Source: Azophilus sp965214305 (GTDB lineage: Bacteria; Pseudomonadota; Gammaproteobacteria; Pseudomonadales; Azotimanducaceae). Taken from it: 64,000 nucleotides of DNA. Every line of letters starts with the position of its first letter. Positions within the stretch are counted from its first letter, which is position 1. The DNA lies in assembly GCA_965214305.1 (NCBI GenBank), contig OZ243949.1:2728001-2792000 (forward strand), given 5' to 3'. A program made the translations under genes and the position numbers. A model generated the notes under the pieces. It saw nothing but the letters and a program-made list of their open reading frames with translations. It was not told the DNA's origin and did no database searches. This document shows positions 57,627 to 64,000 of the stretch, in pieces.

Positions 57627-58545
57627 CCCGGCCTATCTGCAGTATCCGCACCGGCGCTACGGAATGGATCATGACCGTTACCCTTGGTCTTTGCTGTCTC
57701 AACGTGCGCCGGTCGCCTGGCCGAATGGGGCCCGGGTGGCCCTCTGGGTGAACCTGGCGGTGCAGTTTTTTCCGCTGAACCAGAGTGGCCGGCCATTCGC
57801 GCCGCCGGGTGGCATGAGCACACCCTACCCGGATCTCCGCCACTATTCGCTGCGCGATTACGGCAACCGGGTGGGCTTATTTCGCTGCCTTGATGCGCTT
57901 GATGCGGCCGGTATTACACCGACCTTTGCGGTGAATGCGGCCATCGCCGAGCGTTACCCGGAACTGCTGGAGCGCCTGAACCGCCGCGACAACGAAATCT
58001 TGGCCAGCTCCTGGCACATGGACAGCCTGCATCACGGCGACTTGGCCATTGACGATGAACGAGACTTGATCGACCGTTCACTGGCAACCTTGAGCGCGGC
58101 CCTGGATAAACCGGTCACCGGCTGGCTGAGCCCGGCGCGCTCGCAAAGCCACAATACGCCGGACCTGCTCGCTGCGGCGGGCATCCGCTACATGGGCGAT
58201 TGGATCAATGACGAACTGCCCTATCGCTTTGCTACCCGGCACGGCGAGTTGATCGCGCTGCCCCTGTCGCTGGAACTCGACGATCAGTTCATCATCCAGA
58301 ACAACCTGCATTCGGAATGGGAGTACGCCGACCAGGTGAAGGACGCTTGCGATTTCCTGCTGGCGGAGGCCGAGAGCACCGGGCAGGGGCGGCTACTCGC
58401 CCTGTCCATCCACCCTTGGCTGATGGGTCAGCCGCATCGCATCGGTGCCTTGGAGTCGGTTTTGCAGCACCTTGCCGAGCAGACGGGCATCTGGTCCGCC
58501 GCCGCCTCCGACATCGTCGCGGCTTGGTCGGGGCAGGGCGCTTGA
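57616..58545 (+). CDS. PuuE/polysaccharide deacetylase-family hydrolase
   Basis: A 309-aa homologue of the preceding gene: RYGMDHDRYPWSLLSQRAPV, LRDYGNRVGLFRCLDALDAA, EILASSWHMDSLHHGDLAID, TGWLSPARSQSHNTPDLLAA and YMGDWINDELPYRFATRHGE. The SHG of the partner is replaced by SSWHMD, so metal or substrate contacts differ. ATG 57616 has GGGGAGG upstream and overlaps the previous stop. The TTGA overlap with the CpeT-like gene keeps one transcript going. Confidence 0.82.
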   Translation: MALDPAYLQYPHRRYGMDHDRYPWSLLSQRAPVAWPNGARVALWVNLAVQFFPLNQSGRPFAPPGGMSTPYPDLRHYSLRDYGNRVGLFRCLDALDAAGITPTFAVNAAIAERYPELLERLNRRDNEILASSWHMDSLHHGDLAIDDERDLIDRSLATLSAALDKPVTGWLSPARSQSHNTPDLLAAAGIRYMGDWINDELPYRFATRHGELIALPLSLELDDQFIIQNNLHSEWEYADQVKDACDFLLAEAESTGQGRLLALSIHPWLMGQPHRIGALESVLQHLAEQTGIWSAAASDIVAAWSGQGA

Positions 58546-59339
58546 GGCTGTTGTCATCATTATTGCGGCTGGCAACGATGCTGCTGCCTGTGGCCGCGCT
58601 TGCCGGTCAGGGCGAGGATTTGCTCGGTCTCCTTGAGGGCGAATTCAACAACCATGAGCAGGTCTGGCAGCAGCGTTTGGACGATGCAACCGCTGTTAAA
58701 CGGCAGCATTGGCGCTTTGAGCGCACCGACAAGCTGAGCCTGGAACTGGCGTTGGCGCCCGGTCAGGTCGCCACGGCGCCAAACTGGGTGGTCGAACTGC
58801 GGCCGGGAAGCCTCGATACCGGCATCGCTCCCATTGGCGGTGAGGACTCAAACTGCGTTTACCGCTGGCGGCCTGAGGGCGACGGCTTTGTCGGCGCGCC
58901 AACGACAGCCGCCACCTGCCCCGGTGCCTTGCCCGACTATTGGCGGGTGACCGCCACCCATCTCTTCAGCGGCAATGGTGCCGCGGGGGAGGCGGCGCTC
59001 CACCGGGCGCGCCGCGTTCAATACTACAGCGGTTGGGTCAGTATGCAGAGACGGCATATTGACGTGGATGCCGCCGCGGACGATTTCATCCTAATGCGCA
59101 ACCTGCGGATGCATGACGAGGGTTTCATCGTGCCGATTACCGATGCGGGCGAAGCGACCGGCTACGCCTTGGAACTGGCTCGGCTGACCTATCAAAATAC
59201 CCGCGTCGCGGTGTTGAAAATCGGCATCATTGATGAAGCGACGGGGGACACCCTGAGTTATGCCTGGGGCGCACCCGGCACGGTACGAATCGGCATCAAT
59301 CTACGCTGGGTACAGGCCGGGTTGACGCGCGAGGACTAG
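58542..59339 (+). CDS. CpeT/CpcT-like lipocalin protein with signal peptide
   Basis: A 265-aa exported protein. TTG 58542 overlaps the previous stop; residues 1-22 (LLSSLLRLATMLLPVAALAG) are a signal peptide. The family start LLGLLEGEFNNHEQVWQQ matches the CpeT/CpcT FxNxxQ motif, and NCVYRWRPEGDGFVG, CPGALPDYWRVTATHLF and YYSGWVSMQRRH follow the same order as in cyanobacterial CpcT bilin lyases. About 70 extra C-terminal residues. In phototrophs these bind or attach bilins; no phycobiliprotein is present here, so a carrier or ligand-binding role is likely. Confidence 0.7.
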   Translation: MRLLSSLLRLATMLLPVAALAGQGEDLLGLLEGEFNNHEQVWQQRLDDATAVKRQHWRFERTDKLSLELALAPGQVATAPNWVVELRPGSLDTGIAPIGGEDSNCVYRWRPEGDGFVGAPTTAATCPGALPDYWRVTATHLFSGNGAAGEAALHRARRVQYYSGWVSMQRRHIDVDAAADDFILMRNLRMHDEGFIVPITDAGEATGYALELARLTYQNTRVAVLKIGIIDEATGDTLSYAWGAPGTVRIGINLRWVQAGLTRED

Positions 59340-59553
59340 CCTGGCGTCTCGCCAAGCGTCACAGGTCGCATCAGAGCGATGGCCGCCCCTCGCCGGGAAC
59401 CAGGGCGCGAATGCCGATGCGGCACATGACGTTTGACAAGGAACCGGGGGGCCCGCGCCCTGCATCTCACCAACTTCCCGCCGCGGACGCCGATGGCTGT
59501 GGTCTCCGGTCTACATGGAGCGGGATTTTAAGGTGGACCGCTTGACAGCGAGA
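59340..59553. other. Gene-free stretch with family B end
   Basis: ATCTCACCAACTTCCCGCCG at 59463 resembles a family B end. No gene seen between the CpeT-like stop and the palindrome at 59554. Confidence 0.4.
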
Positions 59554-59678
59554 GTGCCTGTGGGGTTTCCCTTGGGCTTCCCTTGCCGCGCCGGGCGCCT
59601 GCTTCCTGCTTATGCGAAAGGGTATGAAGTGAGCTTAACGGCGCGGCAAGGGAAGCCCAAGGGAAACCCCACAGGCAC
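59554..59678. repeat. Family D long palindrome
   Basis: Perfect 39-base arms (59554-59592 and 59640-59678; left arm begins GTGCCTGTGGGGTTTCCCTT) around a 47-base loop with CGCCTGCTTCCTGCTTATGC and GGGTATGAAGTGAGCTTAAC, the reverse complement of the loop type at 36308. It lies between two convergent genes. Confidence 0.92.
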
Positions 59679-59724
59679 GGCCTTTCCCGAAATCAGGGGA
59701 GTCCCCGTGCTTTCTGGCGCATTC

Positions 59725-60618
59725 CTATTCGCCGCGTTTCGGTGCCTCTTCCTCGCCTTCGGCGACACGCTGATAGTACATCCAGCTGGTGACGTTCTTG
59801 CGTGTATCGTCCAACGGCGGCGGGTTCCTGTATTCGGGATAGTGCTTTTCAATCTCTTCCTTCATGCGTTCCGGCAAGGCATCCCAAGACGATAGCGCCA
59901 GACCGGCGGTGTGCATGTAGATTAGCCCTTCGCGCCCCTGCATTTTCATCCACGGCAGCCAGTCGGAGACGCGCGCCCAGCCAACCTGTCTGGCCACATG
60001 CGTGGTTTTCGCATCCAGAAGACCGTCGGCGTCGCCGAAGAAATTGAACATTTCGGTGGCGTGATAGGTGCCGCCGATTTCCTTCTGATAGGCGGATGCG
60101 AGCGGATTTGAATAAAAGAGGGGTACGGTGATGTTCATGCGCCATTGCCCCTCCGTCAGCATGCCGCCCCATTGGAAAGGGGTGCCATCGCGATTCCTCT
60201 CATAAGCCGAGTGATTGACCGGATCATTGGCCACATGCAATACGTCGACCGTCTCGCCGGTCCAGGGGTTGTTCCAGCGGGTCAGCGCCTCGCCGCTTGT
60301 CGCGTCTCGGTAGATCAAGAGTTCACGCGACACCATGCGATAGCCGGTGCCGCGCTCGGGGTGAGTATCGGCGCCGCAAGCGCGCACATTCATGCCTTCA
60401 ACACCGAACAGCAGCCGGTCACGCTCCCCTTGACGCCGCGAATAAGCATGGCCATGCCACCAAAAGGTGGTGGGCTCGCCGTCCAGCGTTGAGCAGAGCG
60501 CCTTGCGTTGTATGGCCAGGCCATCCAGCGGGTCGTTCGGGTCGAGCCGCTCCGCCGCCAAACCGCCGCTGGCAAGCAGGCCCGCCAAGAGCGTCAAGAA
60601 TTTGATTTTCGAATGCAT
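59725..60618 (-). CDS. DUF1838 family secreted protein
   Basis: A 297-aa protein with a signal peptide (MHSKIKFLTLLAGLLASGGL, cleavage after AA) and the DUF1838 pattern: LDGEPTTFWWHGHAYSRRQG, NVRACGADTHPERGTGYRMV, SRELLIYRDATSGEALTRWN and MFNFFGDADGLLD. DUF1838 is of unknown function, widespread in marine and soil degraders near oxidoreductases. ATG 60618 with AGGAA upstream. It is downstream of the amine oxidase on the same strand and probably in its operon, so both act in the periplasm. Confidence 0.88.
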   Translation of the reverse strand: MHSKIKFLTLLAGLLASGGLAAERLDPNDPLDGLAIQRKALCSTLDGEPTTFWWHGHAYSRRQGERDRLLFGVEGMNVRACGADTHPERGTGYRMVSRELLIYRDATSGEALTRWNNPWTGETVDVLHVANDPVNHSAYERNRDGTPFQWGGMLTEGQWRMNITVPLFYSNPLASAYQKEIGGTYHATEMFNFFGDADGLLDAKTTHVARQVGWARVSDWLPWMKMQGREGLIYMHTAGLALSSWDALPERMKEEIEKHYPEYRNPPPLDDTRKNVTSWMYYQRVAEGEEEAPKRGE

Positions 60619-60640
60619 GGCTATTTCCTGGTTGAGTGTG

Positions 60641-62110
60641 TCAGCTACCCAGAATTTTTTCGGCGGCGCGCTCACCGGAGCGCACCGCGCCTTCCATACC
60701 GGGTGCGTCCAAGGCCATGTGCTCGCCGGCAAATTGCAAGCGCTGCACTGGGTCTTGCAAGGCGCTTCGATAGGCGGCCACCTTACCCGGTGGCCAGGCC
60801 GTGTAGCCGCCCAGCGCGAAGGGGTCCGTGCCCCAGCTGTGGCGAAAACGCACGGCGAGGTGGCGTCCTTGGGCGGCGGGGCGCATTTTTCGGATGGCGT
60901 CCAGCGCCAGAGTTTCGAACGCTTTGTCGTTCAGGCCATCGATGGCGTCCGTGCCATCGCCGTTCACAAACACCTTCAGGCCAACAATTTTGCCGCTCGC
61001 CCGGTCTGTGCGCGGGAAGATCCGTTCAAGCGGGCTGTCCGTCCACATGTTCGGGGGCAGGTCGTCGTCCTCCCAAAAGGGTTCGGCATCAATTAGGGCG
61101 ATTGTCGCCTTGGTGTATGCAAGCGCGGCAATGGCGTTACGCTGCCGCCGCGACAGCGGCGCCTTGATACGCAGGTTGCGCAGGCAGGGCACGGGCAGGG
61201 TGCAGATGCACTGCGAGGCCTGTAACGACTCACCCGAATCCAATAGGACGCGCACGCCGCCGCTGTCCACTTCGATAGCCGTTACCCGCGCATCCAGGCG
61301 CAACGCATCGGCACCGAGCGTGGCGGCCATCGCCTCGGGTAAGGCCCGGGTGCCTGCGGACAACCGACCAACGCCGGTCTCTTTTTGAAACAAGAGCACC
61401 GAACGCCAGGGGACGAGCGCGCTCATGTGGTCGCTGTGGTTGTGCGTTCCGGAGATGTTTGCGAGGCGCATGGCGGCGGCGGACGCACCCCGTGCCCGCA
61501 AGGCCTCGGTAATCGAGATATCAATAGCTGCGGATTCGGGTGCGTCCCAGGCCTCGGCGCTCTTCAGGGGTACCTCTTGGCGCAGATAATGTTGCCCGAT
61601 GCGATTGGGGGGTATTTGCCGTTCCGGGCCGGAAAGGGGGTTCACCGCGGCATCCGCCCAATCCGACGCATCCAGGGTGACACCGCCAATATGCAGGGTC
61701 AGCCCGCGCGGGAATTGCGATGGTTCGATGGCGAGACCGAATGTTTGCGCCCAGTGCCGCAGGCGCTTGTAGGAATTGCCGATTTCGACCGCGCCCACTT
61801 CGGGCTTATCCGGTAACGCATCCTGGGTATGGACGCGCCCGCCAACACGATGACGCGCTTCAAGCACGACCACTTTGGCGCCAGCCTGCCGTAGGGTGAG
61901 CGCTGCGGAGAGGCCCGCAAGACCCGCCCCGAGCACCAGCACGTCGGCTGTTTGCGCTTTTGCCAAGCGCGGCACGGCCAGCCCGGCAACAAGCCCCGTC
62001 GCGAAACGCCTGCGCGACAAACGCAGCCCGGGCGCCGCGGATGCTTCACAATTCGTCGCCGGGGTCACAATTGATGGACCGTTCGTGTGCGCATCAAAAC
62101 CAGTCACCAC
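60641..62110 (-). CDS. Tat-exported flavin monoamine oxidase-family protein
   Basis: A 489-aa flavoprotein. A twin-arginine signal (SRRRFATGLVAGLAVPRLAK, key RRRF) suggests folded export. The FAD dinucleotide fold is VLVLGAGLAGLSAALTLRQA, followed by EARHRVGGRVHTQ, and the C-terminal FAD site is RLQFAGEHMALDAPGMEGAV. Related families include amine oxidases, phytoene desaturases and protoporphyrinogen oxidases, so the chemistry is open. A regulon palindrome sits just upstream between it and the divergent lipocalin-like gene. Confidence 0.88.
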   Translation of the reverse strand: MVTGFDAHTNGPSIVTPATNCEASAAPGLRLSRRRFATGLVAGLAVPRLAKAQTADVLVLGAGLAGLSAALTLRQAGAKVVVLEARHRVGGRVHTQDALPDKPEVGAVEIGNSYKRLRHWAQTFGLAIEPSQFPRGLTLHIGGVTLDASDWADAAVNPLSGPERQIPPNRIGQHYLRQEVPLKSAEAWDAPESAAIDISITEALRARGASAAAMRLANISGTHNHSDHMSALVPWRSVLLFQKETGVGRLSAGTRALPEAMAATLGADALRLDARVTAIEVDSGGVRVLLDSGESLQASQCICTLPVPCLRNLRIKAPLSRRQRNAIAALAYTKATIALIDAEPFWEDDDLPPNMWTDSPLERIFPRTDRASGKIVGLKVFVNGDGTDAIDGLNDKAFETLALDAIRKMRPAAQGRHLAVRFRHSWGTDPFALGGYTAWPPGKVAAYRSALQDPVQRLQFAGEHMALDAPGMEGAVRSGERAAEKILGS

Positions 62111-62115
62111 CTACG

Positions 62116-62137
62116 ATAGATATATTGATACATCATT
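62116..62137. promoter_or_regulatory. Regulon palindrome site 6
   Basis: ATAGA t ATATTGATAC a TCATT, same 22-bp layout as at 30773, in the divergent region between the amine oxidase (62110) and lipocalin-like (62257) genes. Confidence 0.7.
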
Positions 62138-62256
62138 AGTACAATGTGCAAGCATCGGCTTGGATTTTCTGCGTTTCGGATGCCGGGAGCCTTCCGAACA
62201 TCGAAAAATTAAAATCGCAACACTATCCCAATATTTTTATTGTGCAGGAGTAGGTC

Positions 62257-62709
62257 ATGGCGGACGATATCCGAACCGGTATGCCGGTGTTGGCACGGCA
62301 CGAGGGTGAATGGCGTGGCGAGTACATACAGATCGCCCCGGACGGTATTATCACCGACCGCCATGCCTCGCATCTGATTTGTACGTTTCCCGAGTCCGGC
62401 GAGCACGATTATGTGCAAACCAACATTTACACTTGGAGCGATGGCCGGCGCGAAGAACTGGGCTTCCCCGCCAAGTACAAAGCTGGCCGCATTCAATGGG
62501 ACAACGAGCGCATCGTCGGTTCCGCATGGGAGGTCGATGAACGCACCATCATGCTCAATTGGTCACGCAAAGATATACCGGACAGCTACCTGTACGAGAT
62601 GATCCAAATCAACGAGGGCAGCGACAAGCGGGCACGTACCTGGCATTGGTTCGTCGGGGATGAACTGATTCGACGCACCTGCATCAAGGAAACGAGAATC
62701 GCCGGCTAG
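62257..62709 (+). CDS. Small lipocalin-like protein (DUF3598-like)
   Basis: A 150-aa soluble protein: VLARHEGEWRGEYIQIAPDG, ITDRHASHLICTFPESGEHD, YVQTNIYTWSDGRREELGFP, RIQWDNERIVGSAWEVDERT and RARTWHWFVGDELIRRTCIK. The GxWxGxY start and repeated short beta-strands fit lipocalin-like folds, as in DUF3598 and CpcS/CpcT relatives. It is divergent from the amine oxidase with the shared palindrome, so it may bind the substrate or a product. The TAG stop belongs to a CTAGGAGCC repeat end. Confidence 0.65.
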   Translation: MADDIRTGMPVLARHEGEWRGEYIQIAPDGIITDRHASHLICTFPESGEHDYVQTNIYTWSDGRREELGFPAKYKAGRIQWDNERIVGSAWEVDERTIMLNWSRKDIPDSYLYEMIQINEGSDKRARTWHWFVGDELIRRTCIKETRIAG

Positions 62710-62745
62710 GAGCCTCTGGCCCGTCTATTCTCAGCAAGGCTCACG

Positions 62746-63747
62746 ATGGCAGTCTCCAAGACAATCGGAGCGGCAAAGAGCGGCGAGAAATTTCGTACGC
62801 CCCAAGGTTTTTGGGCGATCAAGGACGGCGTCAAAAACCAGGGGAGCGGCGCATTGGCGGCAGGCCGCAAACCGCCTTGGCTGCGCGTCAAACTGGGCGG
62901 CGGCGAGCGCTTCGAGGCGGTTCGCCAAACCGTTCGCAAGCATCGCTTGGCAACCGTTTGCGAGGAATCGCACTGCCCCAACCTGGGCGAATGTTGGGAT
63001 AACGGCACGGCGACGCTGATGTTGATGGGCAGCGTCTGTACCCGCGCCTGCCGCTTCTGCGCCGTCGATACGGGCAATCCCAACGGCTGGCTTGATGCCG
63101 ATGAGCCGCGCTCCGCCGCCCAGTCGGTGCGCTTGATGAACTTGCGTTATGTGGTGCTTACCTCGGTGGATCGGGACGATTTGTCCGATGGCGGCGCCGC
63201 CCACTACGCAGCCTGTGTGCGGGCCATCAAGGCGGTCAATCCGCAAACGGCGGTGGAGGCGCTGACGCCCGATTTCGCGGGCAACCTCGGTGCCGTCGAG
63301 ACGGTGGCGGACTCGGGGGTCGATGTCTTTGCACAGAACATTGAAACCGTGCGCCGTCTTACCCATCCCGTGCGCGACCCGCGGGCGGGCTATCAGCAAA
63401 CCCTGGCTGTCTTGGCGCACGCCAAGCGGCACCGCAACGATTTGCTCACGAAATCAAGCCTCATGCTCGGCCTTGGGGAAACCGCCGACGAAATCGCGGC
63501 GACCATGGGCGACTTGCGTGCGCACCGGGTTGATCTACTAACGCTCGGGCAGTATCTGCGACCCACGGTCAATCATCTGCCCGTTGCACGCTGGGTGCAT
63601 CCGGAAGAATTTGAGGAGTATCGGCAACTCGGCTTGTCGCTCGGCTTTCTGGAAGTGGCGTCCGGCCCGTTGGTGCGCTCTAGCTATCGGGCAGACCGCA
63701 TTCTCGAAGGCAACAACCTCGGTCAGGTACCGATTCGCATGGTTTGA
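62746..63747 (+). CDS. lipA: Lipoyl synthase
   Basis: Radical SAM enzyme (333 aa) inserting sulfur into octanoyl groups of lipoyl-dependent complexes. The auxiliary cluster motif is in TVCEESHCPNLGECWDNG, the radical SAM CxxxCxxC in CTRACRFCAVDTGNP, and the C-terminal VRSSYRADRILE keeps the conserved RSSYRA segment. Length and all motifs are normal. ATG 62746. The usual partner lipB is not in the window. It follows the lipocalin-like gene after a family A half end. Confidence 0.97.
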   Translation: MAVSKTIGAAKSGEKFRTPQGFWAIKDGVKNQGSGALAAGRKPPWLRVKLGGGERFEAVRQTVRKHRLATVCEESHCPNLGECWDNGTATLMLMGSVCTRACRFCAVDTGNPNGWLDADEPRSAAQSVRLMNLRYVVLTSVDRDDLSDGGAAHYAACVRAIKAVNPQTAVEALTPDFAGNLGAVETVADSGVDVFAQNIETVRRLTHPVRDPRAGYQQTLAVLAHAKRHRNDLLTKSSLMLGLGETADEIAATMGDLRAHRVDLLTLGQYLRPTVNHLPVARWVHPEEFEEYRQLGLSLGFLEVASGPLVRSSYRADRILEGNNLGQVPIRMV

Positions 63748-63775
63748 CGATAGCGGCCGTCCCGGGCAGGGGCGC

Positions 63776-63942
63776 CTAGGAGCCTCTGCCTGCGGAAGTC
63801 GCGAAAGCGAAAATTCGCTATCGCCGTCCCGTCGGCCGGTCGATTGAGGCGAATATCATGCCATATGCAACGAAATCGAGCGGTCGACGGGGCGGATGAG
63901 AGCGGATTTGCAGCCGCGAATTCCGCGGGCAGAGGCTCCTAG
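63776..63942. repeat. Family A element, long form (167 bp)
   Basis: CTAG at both ends; arms CTAGGAGCCTCTGCCTGCGG and CGGGCAGAGGCTCCTAG; interior GTCGCGAAAGCGAAAATTCG, GGTCGATTGAGGCGAATATC, CAACGAAATCGAGCGG and GGGGCGGATGAGAGCGG. This is the best full-length copy; the short forms are internal-deletion derivatives. Its right CTAG contains the stop codon of the minus-strand gene at 63939. Confidence 0.88.
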
Positions 63943-64000
63943 CCATCCTGAAATTGCAAGGCGTGCAGCCGGGCGTATAGGCCACCCCGGGCCAGCAGCT
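63939..64000 (-). CDS. ABC transporter ATP-binding/permease protein, MsbA-like C-terminal end (partial)
   Basis: Only about 20 codons are in the window: LLARGGLYARLHALQFQDG and a TAG stop. LLxxGGLYAxLHxxQF is the usual C-terminal end of MsbA-type lipid A exporters and related ABC exporters. The stop is inside the CTAG of the repeat at 63776. Because so little is present the exact member cannot be named. Confidence 0.6.
   Translation of the reverse strand, partial: LLARGGLYARLHALQFQDG

Noticed and set aside
57616..59339. Phycobiliprotein or photosynthesis genes suggested by the CpeT-like protein
   Set aside because: No phycobilin synthesis, apoprotein or pigment genes occur in the window, so a phototrophic origin is not supported.
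1..64000. CRISPR arrays, tRNA or rRNA genes
   Set aside because: No regularly spaced direct repeats and no recognisable tRNA or rRNA sequence were seen; the repeats present are dispersed palindromic elements.

Overview
The window looks like chromosome of a GC-rich, aerobic, Gram-negative gammaproteobacterium (some betaproteobacterial affinity cannot be excluded). The evidence is the kdsA-eno-ftsB-pcm-nlpD order at the left edge, lipoproteins with classic lipoboxes, a TonB-dependent receptor, lipA, and an MsbA-type ABC transporter end at the right edge. The many miniature repeats, pseudogene scraps and very large share of CoA-, C-N-bond- and VOC-type catabolic genes suggest a marine or host-associated lifestyle; that is inference.

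Layout. (1) 1-8931: housekeeping block: kdsA end, eno, ftsB, pcm, a DUF368 lipid carrier transporter, an NlpD-like LysM/LytM lipoprotein, an orphan RND adaptor, an enoyl-CoA hydratase, a haloalkane dehalogenase, a DMT exporter and a peroxiredoxin. (2) 9060-14230: accessory island with a lipoprotein framed by repeats, an HNH protein, a DUF6884/YaaA-like protein, small phage-like genes, a secreted protein behind a 17-G tract, and an IS30 scrap. (3) 14229-17789: cysS, hisI and a leucyl aminopeptidase. (4) 18456-20356: a lower-GC three-gene module of a STAS-GHKL ATPase, a DUF4325 STAS-like protein and a membrane protein broken by a 16-bp tandem duplication. (5) 20626-62709: a large catabolic region interrupted by a type II restriction-modification pair at 32673-34888. 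(6) lipA and an ABC transporter end on the right.

How the catabolic genes may work together. A minus-strand operon (29653 down to 20626) reads MaoC hydratase, acyl-CoA dehydrogenase, two class III CoA-transferases, a MmgE/PrpD protein, an AMP-forming CoA ligase, an amidase and a PaaI thioesterase. Around it lie three PuuE-like polysaccharide-deacetylase-family hydrolases, a LeuCD-like hydro-lyase pair, an aldehyde dehydrogenase, another CoA-transferase, an HMG-CoA-lyase-like enzyme, a nitrilase-fold protein, VOC proteins, an MFS transporter, a TonB receptor with an FAD oxidase, an alpha/beta protein and a GntR regulator, plus a CpeT/CpcT-like lipocalin, DUF1838, a Tat-exported flavin amine oxidase and a small lipocalin-like protein. 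Six intergenic sites share a 22-bp palindrome (AATGA n ATATTAATAT n TCATT), and a seventh is a shorter AT-rich relative. They tie most of these transcripts into one probable regulon. My working hypothesis, clearly inference, is import and breakdown of a ring-imide or pyrrole-derived compound, perhaps a bilin or other tetrapyrrole fragment, through half-amide, branched diacid and CoA thioester to central metabolism.

The DNA is also shaped by miniature elements. Several families insert at TA/CTAG and supply the stop codons of neighbouring genes; one has inserted 49 extra codons in frame into the amidase; a 106-bp element with a 9-bp target duplication has split an operon; and long perfect palindromes with a conserved loop but differing arms sit mostly between convergent genes.
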